A DNA stretch of 64,000 bases, taken from the NCBI RefSeq assembly GCF_901482695.1, contig NZ_LR590484.1, positions 2,542,001 to 2,606,000 of the forward strand, read 5' to 3'. A program made the position numbers and the translations under genes. The stretch comes from Sphingobacterium thalpophilum (GTDB lineage Bacteria; Bacteroidota; Bacteroidia; Sphingobacteriales; Sphingobacteriaceae). This document shows positions 35,382-43,673 of this stretch, piece after piece. The notes beneath the pieces are model-generated. The model made no database searches. It was not told the origin of the DNA and saw nothing but the letters and a program-made list of their open reading frames with translations. The first letter of the stretch is position 1, and each line of letters starts with the position of its first letter.

Positions 35382-36254
35382 ATGCAAATGTCCTTTCTCA
35401 GAAAGATATTCTATGTCAGCATTTATACGAATATTCTGATTGCACTGGCCGCCATGGCGCAATGTGCACTGACCTATATTATCTTTGAACGGCCGATCAA
35501 TTGGTATATTGTCCTGATTGAAGGTACGGCGACTTTATTGCTCTACAATTTTAGCTTATGGTGGTCCAAACCCAAAGATCCGAAGCAGTCAAAATTTCCG
35601 CGGACGCGTTGGATTTTTAATCATGAATGGGTGATGTGGTCCAATAATAGCATCGCTCTGACCCTGCTTGCTTATTGCTTATGGCATATCCACTTGTATT
35701 CATTCCTATTTTTGGGTTTCATTGGCTCGTTAAGCCTGTTGTACGGTATGCCTTTGTTTACCTTCCATGACCGGAAAGTGGGCCTCCGGCAGATTCCGGG
35801 AGCTAAGATCTTCCACATTGCTCTGGTCTGGGTGTGCAGCAGTGTGGTGCTCCCTTACGTTGAGCTGGCCAATACAGGTATTACTATCGACCATTGGGTA
35901 TTTATGGTATTATGTGTGCTCAAATTTATATTTTTGATTATCTGTACACTGCCTTTCGATATCCGCGATATCCAGCAGGATTCGTATTATCACCTGCGGA
36001 CGCTGCCTAATATGCTGGGCGAACAAAAAGCAAAGAATCTTACATACACGCTATTGGTATTGCATAGCCTTTTTATACTGATTGCACCTTATCTGATGCC
36101 GATCAAGATAGGACTGATCCTGACCAACCTGCTGATACTGGCTCTCCTCAAACTGGCCGTATTCAAATCCCGGGAACATTATCACTATGCCTATTTATTG
36201 GACGGTAGCCTCGTGCTCCAATTTTTGATTGTTGTTCTTTTTTATGGCTTGTAA
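35382..36254 (+). CDS. UbiA-like prenyltransferase family membrane protein
   Basis: A 290-aa integral membrane protein with about eight hydrophobic helices. The loop motif DIRDIQQD at residues 193-200 matches the second Asp-rich motif (DxxDxxxD) of UbiA prenyltransferases. The first motif (NDxxD) is not recognisable; the equivalent region reads LYNFSLWWSKPKD. It is therefore either a divergent member or one without prenyltransferase activity. The gene is flanked by acs (divergent) and the dehydrogenase gene (convergent), which tells little about the substrate. Confidence 0.65.
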   Translation: MQMSFLRKIFYVSIYTNILIALAAMAQCALTYIIFERPINWYIVLIEGTATLLLYNFSLWWSKPKDPKQSKFPRTRWIFNHEWVMWSNNSIALTLLAYCLWHIHLYSFLFLGFIGSLSLLYGMPLFTFHDRKVGLRQIPGAKIFHIALVWVCSSVVLPYVELANTGITIDHWVFMVLCVLKFIFLIICTLPFDIRDIQQDSYYHLRTLPNMLGEQKAKNLTYTLLVLHSLFILIAPYLMPIKIGLILTNLLILALLKLAVFKSREHYHYAYLLDGSLVLQFLIVVLFYGL

Positions 36255-36327
36255 TAACGCCAGCTAGAACATAACCGTCATGGCCTTATCACATGATTAC
36301 TTTTTCTAGAATAACAAAGCATGCGGA

Positions 36328-37257
36328 TCACCTTAGAAAAGCGATAATCTTATCTGCGACGACCTCCGACAGCTTATAATAGCTTTCAAATGTCCATCCT
36401 GCCACGTGTGGGGAAAGGATGACGTTATCGCGGCTGATAAGATCCTTATACCAGCTTTGTTCGGCCAATTTTGGGAATTTCTCTATCGGAAGTACATCAA
36501 AGGCTGCTCCGAGTATGCTCCCTTTATCAAGACCATTTAATACTGCTGACACATCCACAATGCCTCCCCTCGCACCGAGCAAAAAGAATATCCGTTTTTC
36601 GAACTTCGATAGATACTGTTCATCAATCATCCCTTTCGTTTCTCCGGTGAGGGGGATATGAAAACTGATGATATCTGCCTGTTGGTAGATCGCCTCCATG
36701 CTGGCCTCGGTAGCGTATATATCGCTATAATCTTTCCGATACTTATCATACGCCAGCACCTTGACGTCAAAGCCGGACAGTTTTTTGGCCATCGCCATGC
36801 CGTTGTGGCCATAGCCAATAAGCCCCACTGTACGGCCCTTCAACTCGTAGCCGCGGTTGGCCTCACGCAACCATTGTCCCGATCTCACTTGGCGGTCCGC
36901 ACGATTGAGGTGGTTCATCAGGCTCAATAGCATACCGATCATGTGCTCGCCGACGGCATCGCGGTTGCCCTCATTTGCCGGTATCAATGTAATGTGCCGC
37001 AGCCCGGCGGCTTCGTCATCGATGTTGTCCATGCCGGCACCAGCGCGGGCAATAAAACGTAGGTTTGGCGCAAAATTCAAAAAAGCGCTGTCGACCTGAA
37101 ATTTGGAGCGGATCACCAGACCGGAATAGCTGGTAATGATTTGCTCTGCTTCCGCACGGCTGATATCCGGCTGATAACTATATGCGATGCCTGCTTCGTC
37201 AAATTTCTCGAGCATGACAGGATGGATATCATCAACAATCAAAATATTAGTTTCCAT
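36328..37257 (-). CDS. D-isomer-specific 2-hydroxyacid dehydrogenase (SerA-like)
   Basis: A 309-aa NAD-dependent dehydrogenase. It has the split catalytic domain plus an internal Rossmann domain with GYGHNG at residues 149-154. Likely catalytic residues are Arg230 (LGARGGIVD), Glu259 and His284 (LSPHVAGWT); RAGAGMDNID is also typical. There is no ACT domain or PdxB-type C-terminal domain, so it may be a short 3-phosphoglycerate dehydrogenase or act on another 2-hydroxyacid. Its start overlaps the end of the flavin monooxygenase gene by 11 bp, in an apparent rsmA operon. Confidence 0.87.
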   Translation of the reverse strand: METNILIVDDIHPVMLEKFDEAGIAYSYQPDISRAEAEQIITSYSGLVIRSKFQVDSAFLNFAPNLRFIARAGAGMDNIDDEAAGLRHITLIPANEGNRDAVGEHMIGMLLSLMNHLNRADRQVRSGQWLREANRGYELKGRTVGLIGYGHNGMAMAKKLSGFDVKVLAYDKYRKDYSDIYATEASMEAIYQQADIISFHIPLTGETKGMIDEQYLSKFEKRIFFLLGARGGIVDVSAVLNGLDKGSILGAAFDVLPIEKFPKLAEQSWYKDLISRDNVILSPHVAGWTFESYYKLSEVVADKIIAFLR

Positions 37258-38425
37258 GATTACGGTTAATTTGCATAAAGTCCACGGATAGTAAATTGTT
37301 TATTTGCTGCTGTTTAAGGCTGTTGGGCATGATTTTCATGAAGAAATTCCGCATAGCGATTAAGAAAGGATTTTCCCATTGCGCGACTTTACCGATCCTC
37401 CAGGAGGTATTGCAAATATATCTCACGCGGTCTATCCGTCGCTTCTCAAAACCTTTGAATGCCTCGGGTATGGATGGGGTCGTCCGCAGCTCGTCCACCA
37501 ATACAGCAACATCTTCTATCGCCTGGCAGGCTCCCTGTCCTAAATTCGGTGTGGTGGCATGGCCAGCATCTCCCAATAGGACAACTTGATCAAAGGCGAG
37601 TTGCTGCAATGCTGCGATATCGATGATGTCGTTCCAGATAAGATCTTCGGTATTGGTTTCCTTTAATATTGTCGGAATTGGGGAGTGATAATCCTTAAAA
37701 TTATTCAGAAGTTCTGCTGTACCCCAGTTTCCTAAGTTGAGGCTTTGGGCAGGACTGTTGACACAGGCATACCAGTAGATGCGGTTGCCGACGAGTGGGG
37801 TCATCCCAAAGCGGCCTTTTGCCCCCCATGTTTCGGTACTTTTCTTCAGCTGTATGCTGCTGTTGTCGATTGTGGCCCGCCAACAGGTATAACCGGCATA
37901 GCGGGGGGCAGACCCGGGGACAAGTTGCTGCCGCAACAGCGAATGTACACCGTCGGCAATCAGTAGGGCGTGACCTGTGGTCTGGCTGCCATCGGCAAAG
38001 TGTACCTTTACCCCACCTTGTTCCCGTTCGAGGGATATGGCACGCTTGCCTAGATGGATCCGTTGGTGCGAAATTTTGGATAATAAAAACTGATGTAGGT
38101 CAGCGCGATGGACGGCAAAATTGTCCTGCCTGTATTTTGAACTGATGGTTTGCGTGCTGGGCGCGACCAGAATATGGCCGTGCTGATCAAGTACATTGTA
38201 GGAATCCAGATAATGACCAATTTTGCTGATCTCTGCCTTTAGCCCCATTAGTTCTAACGCCTGCATGGCATTAGCAGCAAGTCCAAAACCAGCTCCGATT
38301 CCTTTAAGCTCGGCCGCACTTTCATATACATGCGCCTCAATGCCCAGTTTTTGGAGGCCGATCGCGGCACATAGCCCAGCGATCCCGCCGCCGACAATGA
38401 TGAATGTGCTTTCGCTTGGTTTCAT
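37247..38425 (-). CDS. FAD-dependent monooxygenase (salicylate hydroxylase/UbiH type)
   Basis: A 392-aa group A flavoprotein hydroxylase. The dinucleotide-binding motif is at residues 11-24 (VGGGIAGLCAAIGL). The DG motif is near 158-159 (IADGVHSLLRQQL) and the GD motif at 285-286 (LLGDAGHATTPNLGQG). These three make FAD and NAD(P)H binding very likely. The substrate could be an aromatic acid, a quinone precursor or a xenobiotic (the fold also includes TetX). It begins 3 bp after rsmA and overlaps the dehydrogenase gene, so the three should be co-transcribed. The link to rRNA methylation is unclear. Confidence 0.87.
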   Translation of the reverse strand: MKPSESTFIIVGGGIAGLCAAIGLQKLGIEAHVYESAAELKGIGAGFGLAANAMQALELMGLKAEISKIGHYLDSYNVLDQHGHILVAPSTQTISSKYRQDNFAVHRADLHQFLLSKISHQRIHLGKRAISLEREQGGVKVHFADGSQTTGHALLIADGVHSLLRQQLVPGSAPRYAGYTCWRATIDNSSIQLKKSTETWGAKGRFGMTPLVGNRIYWYACVNSPAQSLNLGNWGTAELLNNFKDYHSPIPTILKETNTEDLIWNDIIDIAALQQLAFDQVVLLGDAGHATTPNLGQGACQAIEDVAVLVDELRTTPSIPEAFKGFEKRRIDRVRYICNTSWRIGKVAQWENPFLIAMRNFFMKIMPNSLKQQQINNLLSVDFMQINRNHGN

Positions 38426-38428
38426 ATC

Positions 38429-39208
38429 TCAGAGGCAGCTGGCAATTTCATTTGTGAGACCAACAAAGTCATCCACCGTCAGCCGCTCTGCGCGCAGGTC
38501 ATATAGTGGGTTGTCCGACATTTTATCTTTGGGAATAACTCCGGAGAGCGAATTGCGGAGGGTCTTGCGGCGCTGGTTGAACCCGGCTTTCACCACCCGC
38601 CAAAATAGCTTTTCGTCACAATCCAGCTGTTCACGGTCGTTTCTTGTCATGCGGATGACCCCCGACAGCACCTTTGGCGGTGGGTTAAATGCGCCTGCTT
38701 TGACCGTAAACAGGTACTCCACTTTGTAATAAGCTTGAAGAAAAACGCTGAGGATACCATACTCCTTGCTGCCGGCTTTGGCAGTACAACGTTCGGCTAC
38801 CTCTTTTTGGAACATGCCGGTCATCTGCACGACACGTTGCCGTTCTTCCAGAATCTTAAATAAGATCTGCGAGGATATATTGTAAGGGAAATTGCCGATG
38901 ACGGCCATTTTCTCACCAAAATACTGCGAAAAATCCAAGTTCAGGAAGTCTCCATGGATCAGGCGCTCGCCGAGCTGCGGATATTTGTCGTCCAGATAGG
39001 CGATGGACTCGTCATCAACATCGATCAAGTACGTTTCATATTCTTCTTTTTGTAGCAGAAAATCGGAAAGGACGCCCATTCCCGGCCCCACCTCGAGCAC
39101 CTGACCAAAGCCCAGTTTAGGATCCAAAGCTTCCACGATACGTTGCGCTGCATTTTTATCGTTCAAAAAATGCTGTCCTAAATGTTTTTTTGCTCTTACT
39201 GTGCTCAT
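38429..39208 (-). CDS. rsmA: 16S rRNA (adenine1518/1519-N6)-dimethyltransferase
   Basis: A 259-aa KsgA/RsmA enzyme that dimethylates two adenines in helix 45 of 16S rRNA using SAM. QHFLND opens the protein, the SAM-binding motif LEVGPGMGVLSD is at 38-49, and the catalytic NFPY motif is at 106-109. The C-terminal region holds the usual FNQRRKTLRNSL. It lies divergent from pdxA; in E. coli pdxA and rsmA are operon neighbours. Two unrelated oxidoreductase genes follow closely. Confidence 0.96.
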   Translation of the reverse strand: MSTVRAKKHLGQHFLNDKNAAQRIVEALDPKLGFGQVLEVGPGMGVLSDFLLQKEEYETYLIDVDDESIAYLDDKYPQLGERLIHGDFLNLDFSQYFGEKMAVIGNFPYNISSQILFKILEERQRVVQMTGMFQKEVAERCTAKAGSKEYGILSVFLQAYYKVEYLFTVKAGAFNPPPKVLSGVIRMTRNDREQLDCDEKLFWRVVKAGFNQRRKTLRNSLSGVIPKDKMSDNPLYDLRAERLTVDDFVGLTNEIASCL

Positions 39209-39344
39209 GCTACAAAATTAAAAATTAAAAGCTTTATAGCGTAAAAAGTCAAAATTAAAAGTGGTGACAGTTTTTATGCGACGCGCTCGTGCAACCAGAA
39301 TCTCAATAGTCATATCTAACTACCCAATACTAAAAAAAAATCCC

Positions 39345-39352
39345 TATTTTTG
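39345..39352 (+). promoter_or_regulatory. candidate -7 element for pdxA
   Basis: TATTTTTG fits the Bacteroidota -7 consensus TAnnTTTG exactly and lies 20 bp before the pdxA ATG at 39372. No clear -33 element is present. If real, it supports the start at 39372 and excludes the upstream in-frame codons. Confidence 0.4.
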
Positions 39353-39371
39353 GATCAAAGCATTAAATAGG

Positions 39372-40427
39372 ATGAGTGATAAATTAAGAATCGGAATTAC
39401 TGTTGGCGATATTAATGGCATCGGACTTGAAGTGATCATCAAGTCTTTGGTGGATCCACGTATATGTGACTTCTTTACACCTATAGTTTACGGAAATACG
39501 AAAGTGGCTTCTTTTCACCGCAAAGCTATTGGCATAAATGATTTTAGTTTTAATGTGATCAATGATGCCGAACAAGCTCATCCCAAACGTGCGAATATGA
39601 TTAATTGCTGGCAGGAGGATGTCAAGATCACACTGGGAGAGGAAAATGAGACCGGCGGTAAATATGCTTTCCTGTCATTGGAAAGGGCTGTCGAAGACCT
39701 CAAAGCCGGTAAAATAGATGCCTTGGTAACTGCACCGATCAATAAACATAATATTCAGCAGGAAGGATTTAATTTCCCCGGTCATACCGAATACCTGCAG
39801 GCAAAAGTTGATGCTAACGATGTATTGATGTTTATGATCTGCGACGAACTTCGCATCGGTGTTGTCACCGGACACATCCCTTTGCACGAAGTGGCTGCAA
39901 ATATCACCGAGGAAGCGATTTTGAAGAAGCTAACATTAATGAATGAGTCCCTGAAAAAAGATTTTTGGATCGAGAAGCCTAAAATAGCTGTTCTTGGGCT
40001 TAATCCACATGCTGGAGACCACGGTATTATTGGAACGGAAGATGACCAGATCATTCGTCCAACTGTAGAAAAAGCTAATGAACAGGGAATCTTTTGTTTT
40101 GGTCCATATCCAGCAGATGGCTTTTTCGCGAAGGGTGCTTACGAAAAATTTGATGCAGTGCTGGCGATGTATCACGACCAGGGCCTCATCCCTTTCAAAC
40201 ATATCGCCAACGGAGCTGGAGTCAATTTTACGGCCGGCTTGCCCATCGTGCGTACCTCACCTGACCATGGTACAGGTTATGATATCGCGGGGAAAAACTT
40301 AGCCTCTTCAAGCTCCTTTGCCGAAGCACTTTTCTCGGCATTGCATATCATTAAAAAACGTAGAGAACAGGCTGAATTGCTCAAAAATCCATTGGCGTTC
40401 CGCAAGTTATCCAAAGATAGGGATTAG
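39372..40427 (+). CDS. pdxA: 4-hydroxythreonine-4-phosphate dehydrogenase
   Basis: A 351-aa NAD-dependent, metal-requiring enzyme of the DXP-dependent vitamin B6 pathway; it makes the amino ketone that PdxJ uses. Motifs include RIGITVGDINGIGLE at the start, APINKHNIQ, FPGHTEYLQ with a metal-binding His, LNPHAGDHGIIG, and AMYHDQGLIPFKH. The frame is open further upstream to 39261, but the family start and a -7 element both favour ATG 39372. The gene faces away from rsmA. Confidence 0.95.
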   Translation: MSDKLRIGITVGDINGIGLEVIIKSLVDPRICDFFTPIVYGNTKVASFHRKAIGINDFSFNVINDAEQAHPKRANMINCWQEDVKITLGEENETGGKYAFLSLERAVEDLKAGKIDALVTAPINKHNIQQEGFNFPGHTEYLQAKVDANDVLMFMICDELRIGVVTGHIPLHEVAANITEEAILKKLTLMNESLKKDFWIEKPKIAVLGLNPHAGDHGIIGTEDDQIIRPTVEKANEQGIFCFGPYPADGFFAKGAYEKFDAVLAMYHDQGLIPFKHIANGAGVNFTAGLPIVRTSPDHGTGYDIAGKNLASSSSFAEALFSALHIIKKRREQAELLKNPLAFRKLSKDRD

Positions 40428-40439
40428 GGAAAAAATTCT

Positions 40440-40447
40440 TACTTTTG
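40440..40447 (+). promoter_or_regulatory. candidate -7 element for cca
   Basis: TACTTTTG matches TAnnTTTG exactly. It lies 34 bp before the cca ATG, in the short gap after pdxA. No -33 element is clear. Confidence 0.4.
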
Positions 40448-40481
40448 CAAACTGTTTGGTTTTTTACCTCCTGTTCTAACT

Positions 40482-41915
40482 ATGTACGATAATTTACAAC
40501 ATCCAATATTTACAATCATCAAAGAGCTTGCTGAAAAGACAAATACCGAATGTTACGTCATCGGCGGCTATGTACGGGACTATCTGATGCAACGTCCTTT
40601 CAAAAATGACGTGGATATTGTTGTTGTGGGAAGTGGTATTGAATTTGCCACCTTATTAGGTGAAAAACTGCAGACCAAGGTGGCTGTGTACAAAAACTTT
40701 GGCACTGCCATGTTGGTGTACGACGGCCTAAACGTGGAATTTGTCGGCGCCAGAAGAGAATCGTATCGTGCCAATTCCCGAAAACCGATTGTGGAAGACG
40801 GAACATTGGCGGATGATCAGAACCGCCGCGATTTTACCATCAATGCGATGGCTTTTTCGTTAAATAAAGCTGACTACGGTGCCCTGGTGGATCCTTTCAA
40901 CGGGGTGAAGGACCTCGAGCACCGCATTATTCGGACACCGCTTGATCCCATAGAAACCTTTTCGGATGACCCGCTACGCATGATGCGTGCGATTCGTTTC
41001 GCAACGCAGCTGAACTTCAAAATTGCTATAGAGGCCATCACCGCAATTTCCGAAACCAAAGATCGTATCAAAATCATCTCCAAGGAACGGATTATTGATG
41101 AGATCAATAAGATCATGCTCTCCACCAAACCGTCGGTGGGATTTAAATACCTTTTTGATACAGGACTGCTTGAACTGATTTTTCCGGCGATGTACAACCT
41201 GCATGGGGTAGACATCATTGACGGAAAAGGACATAAAGACAACTTCTACCATACACTGGAAGTGCTGGACAATGTTTGCGAGCAATCTGGCGATTTATGG
41301 CTGCGCTGGGCGGCCGTCATGCATGATATTGCCAAGCCTGCTACAAAACGCTTTGATAAAAAACTCGGCTGGACGTTTCACGGACATGAAGACCGTGGTG
41401 CCCGTATGGTGCCTAAGCTTTTTACCGAACTGAAATTGCCGCTCAATGAAAAGATGAAGTTTGTTCAGAAACTGGTACAGCTGCACTTGCGCCCTATCGT
41501 GCTGGCCCAGGATATCGTGACAGACTCCGCAGTGCGACGTCTCTTGTTTGAGGCGGGGGACGATATTGAAGCGCTTATGATGCTTTGCCATGCCGATGTG
41601 ACAACCAAGAATGAGTTTAAAAAGAAAAAATATCGACAGAATTTTGAGCTTGTGAAACAAAAGCTCAAAGATGTTGAAGAACGCGACAAAATTCGTAACT
41701 GGCAGCCTCCTATCAGCGGACAGGATATCATGATCCTGTTTGGGCTGACACCGGGCCGCACGGTGGGGCAGCTAAAAAACATAATCCGGGAGGCGATATT
41801 GGAAGGCGAAATTCCCAATTCGCGAATCGAAGCATATCACTATCTCCTGCAAAAGGCCCAAGATTTAGGCTTAACTGCCAAACAAGAAATCCCATTGGAA
41901 ATTTCCAATTCTTAA
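40482..41915 (+). CDS. cca: CCA tRNA nucleotidyltransferase with HD domain
   Basis: A 477-aa class II nucleotidyltransferase that adds or repairs the 3' CCA of tRNA. Residues 28-33 (GGYVRD) and the metal-binding Asp pair DVD at 43-45 form the active site. DDQNRRDFTINAMAFSL, DDPLRMMRAIRFATQL and the ERI...E segment are family marks. An HD domain follows in the C-terminal half (KDNFYHTLEVLDNV, MHDIAKPATKR), which can add phosphohydrolase activity. A poly(A) polymerase function is possible but less likely. It lies 54 bp after pdxA. Confidence 0.93.
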   Translation: MYDNLQHPIFTIIKELAEKTNTECYVIGGYVRDYLMQRPFKNDVDIVVVGSGIEFATLLGEKLQTKVAVYKNFGTAMLVYDGLNVEFVGARRESYRANSRKPIVEDGTLADDQNRRDFTINAMAFSLNKADYGALVDPFNGVKDLEHRIIRTPLDPIETFSDDPLRMMRAIRFATQLNFKIAIEAITAISETKDRIKIISKERIIDEINKIMLSTKPSVGFKYLFDTGLLELIFPAMYNLHGVDIIDGKGHKDNFYHTLEVLDNVCEQSGDLWLRWAAVMHDIAKPATKRFDKKLGWTFHGHEDRGARMVPKLFTELKLPLNEKMKFVQKLVQLHLRPIVLAQDIVTDSAVRRLLFEAGDDIEALMMLCHADVTTKNEFKKKKYRQNFELVKQKLKDVEERDKIRNWQPPISGQDIMILFGLTPGRTVGQLKNIIREAILEGEIPNSRIEAYHYLLQKAQDLGLTAKQEIPLEISNS

Positions 41916-41963
41916 AATATAGTATTAATTTTAAACTGCTAAAAAAGAAGGACACATTTAGAG

Positions 41964-42548
41964 ATGGCAATTTATAGATTTAGAGTTACTTTTGAGGACT
42001 ATGAGGACGTATATCGTGAAATTGATATGCCTTCCAAAAGTACATTTTTAGACTTGCATGAGGAAATCCATAAATCGACAGGCTATGCTGCTGAGGCTTC
42101 TTCCTCGTTCTATGTGAGCAATGACCAATGGAAAAAGGGAACCGAAATTGCGTACAAGCCGGTTCAGCGCAAACGGGATGCTGAAGTATTGCTCATGGAA
42201 AATATCCGTCTGAGCAAGTTTATCGACGATCCGCATCAGAAGTTCTATTACATCTATAATTTTGAGCGTCCCTATGATTTTCAGGTCGAATTGATTAAGA
42301 TTCTGAAAGAGGAGGATGGGAAGCAATACCCTGCGCTGTTCAAGTCCGTGGGACAGGTTCCGAAAACAATGACTGCAGCCAATTTTCCTGTTTCCGATGC
42401 AGTGGAAGAAGACGACTATGTGGAGGAAGACGATACACAATACGGTGTGGACGATGAGGATGAATTGGATGGCTTCGACAGCGATGATGAAGACGGCGAA
42501 GGCGAGGAGGAGCGTGAAGAATCCAACGGGTACGAAGACGAATATTAA
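41964..42548 (+). CDS. pRiA4b ORF-3-like protein with acidic tail
   Basis: A 194-aa protein. The first 125 residues fit the plasmid pRiA4b ORF-3-like fold (PF07929): IYRFRVTFEDYEDVYREIDM, TFLDLHEEIHKSTGY, and KFYYIYNFERPYDFQVELIK. The last 55 residues are almost all Asp, Glu and Gly. The protein is cytoplasmic, and its role is unknown. Despite the family name there is no sign of a plasmid or transposon here; it lies between cca and miaA and may be co-transcribed with miaA, whose start is 47 bp downstream. Confidence 0.8.
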   Translation: MAIYRFRVTFEDYEDVYREIDMPSKSTFLDLHEEIHKSTGYAAEASSSFYVSNDQWKKGTEIAYKPVQRKRDAEVLLMENIRLSKFIDDPHQKFYYIYNFERPYDFQVELIKILKEEDGKQYPALFKSVGQVPKTMTAANFPVSDAVEEDDYVEEDDTQYGVDDEDELDGFDSDDEDGEGEEEREESNGYEDEY

Positions 42549-42595
42549 ATAGATAATAGGCCGAGAATGCATCCATGGCATTTGACGCAGTGATT

Positions 42596-43513
42596 ATGGC
42601 GAAGAGAAAAACATTGATAGCCATTGTGGGTCCGACTGCTGTTGGAAAAACTGCAATGGCTATTTCATTGGCACAATATTTTAAAACTGAAATCATTTCT
42701 GCAGACTCCCGCCAGTTTTACCGGGAGATGTCCATTGGCACAGCAAAGCCTGAGGCCGCTGAGCTGGCCGCTGTGCCTCATCATTTTATTAATTCCCATC
42801 ACATTACACAGGACTATTCGGCAGGGGATTTTGAACGGGAGGCGCTGGCGAAACTGGATGAACTTTTTCGGCAGCACGATGTTGTCGTTATGGTTGGCGG
42901 TTCAGGACTTTTTGTCCGGGCCTTATGTGAAGGGCTGGACGACCTGCCCAAAGCGGGAGCAGAGGTCCGCGAACGACTTAATTCGGAGCTTGCTGATCTG
43001 GGCCTTGAGGTCATGAAAGAGCGACTAAAAATCATCGATCCCACCTATTTTGAGGTGGCAGATGTCGATAATCCGCAACGGGTGGTCCGTGCACTGGAAG
43101 TATTTGAAGCCACGGGCACACCAATGTCCATGTTTCATAAAAAGGAGGTGGAGAAAAGGCCTTTTGACATCCTGACAATAGGGCTGAATATGGATCGTAC
43201 CGCGCTCTACGGGCGAATCAACAGCCGTGTGGATCATATGATGGAGGCTGGTCTCCTGGCAGAGGTCGAGTCACTGCTGCCTTACAAAATGAAGCCTGCC
43301 TTACTGACCGTTGGTTATGCCGAACTATTTGACTTTCTGGATGGTAAACAGTCGCTGTCCGAAGCGGTTGACAAAATCAAACAGAATTCCCGACGCTATG
43401 CCAAGCGGCAGATCACCTGGTTTAAAAAATATGGCAATACCCACTGGTTCCAACCTTCGGAAACAGTGGAGATCATTCGCTTTATAGAAAGTCAATTGGC
43501 CGAAACTGATTAG
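42596..43513 (+). CDS. miaA: tRNA dimethylallyltransferase
   Basis: A 305-aa enzyme that transfers the dimethylallyl group from DMAPP to A37 of tRNAs reading U-starting codons. The P-loop GPTAVGKT is at residues 12-19. Other motifs are EIISADSRQFYREMSIGTAK, VPHHFIN, VMVGGSGLFVRAL, NPQRVVRALEV and the late RRYAKRQITWFKK. The ATG at 42596 gives the usual short lead before the P-loop strand; an in-frame ATG at 42575 would add seven residues. Confidence 0.95.
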   Translation: MAKRKTLIAIVGPTAVGKTAMAISLAQYFKTEIISADSRQFYREMSIGTAKPEAAELAAVPHHFINSHHITQDYSAGDFEREALAKLDELFRQHDVVVMVGGSGLFVRALCEGLDDLPKAGAEVRERLNSELADLGLEVMKERLKIIDPTYFEVADVDNPQRVVRALEVFEATGTPMSMFHKKEVEKRPFDILTIGLNMDRTALYGRINSRVDHMMEAGLLAEVESLLPYKMKPALLTVGYAELFDFLDGKQSLSEAVDKIKQNSRRYAKRQITWFKKYGNTHWFQPSETVEIIRFIESQLAETD

Positions 43514-43617
43514 GCTTGCCGCGTAAGTATCAAGAAGATATTCAGAAAGTCAATCCAATCCTTTGGAGAATCGGATCCTGAAATGATGCTGTGAGGGACA
43601 TGTATAGAATCGCATAC

Positions 43618-43656
43618 AAAACGGGGCTGTCCAATATTGTTGGACAGCCCCGTTTT
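43618..43656. terminator. bidirectional intrinsic terminator
   Basis: A perfect 17-bp GC-rich inverted repeat (43618-43634 and 43640-43656) with a 5-nt loop, AAAA at the start and TTTT at the end. It lies between convergent miaA and ilvE. Confidence 0.92.
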
Positions 43657-43673
43657 ATACCTTGTGTTTTCGT

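Noticed and set aside
39261..39371. Extension of pdxA upstream by 37 codons
   Set aside because: The extension is basic and low in quality, the PdxA family starts at MSDKLRIGITVGD, and a -7 promoter element lies inside it.
41964..42548. The IS/plasmid-type family name taken as evidence for a mobile element
   Set aside because: No transposase, inverted repeats or target duplications are visible around it; neighbours are conserved housekeeping genes.
42048..42581. Long minus-strand frame (177 codons) over the pRiA4b-like gene
   Set aside because: Its hydrophobic valine/isoleucine runs are the complement of the acidic GAY-rich tail on the plus strand; it is a shadow.
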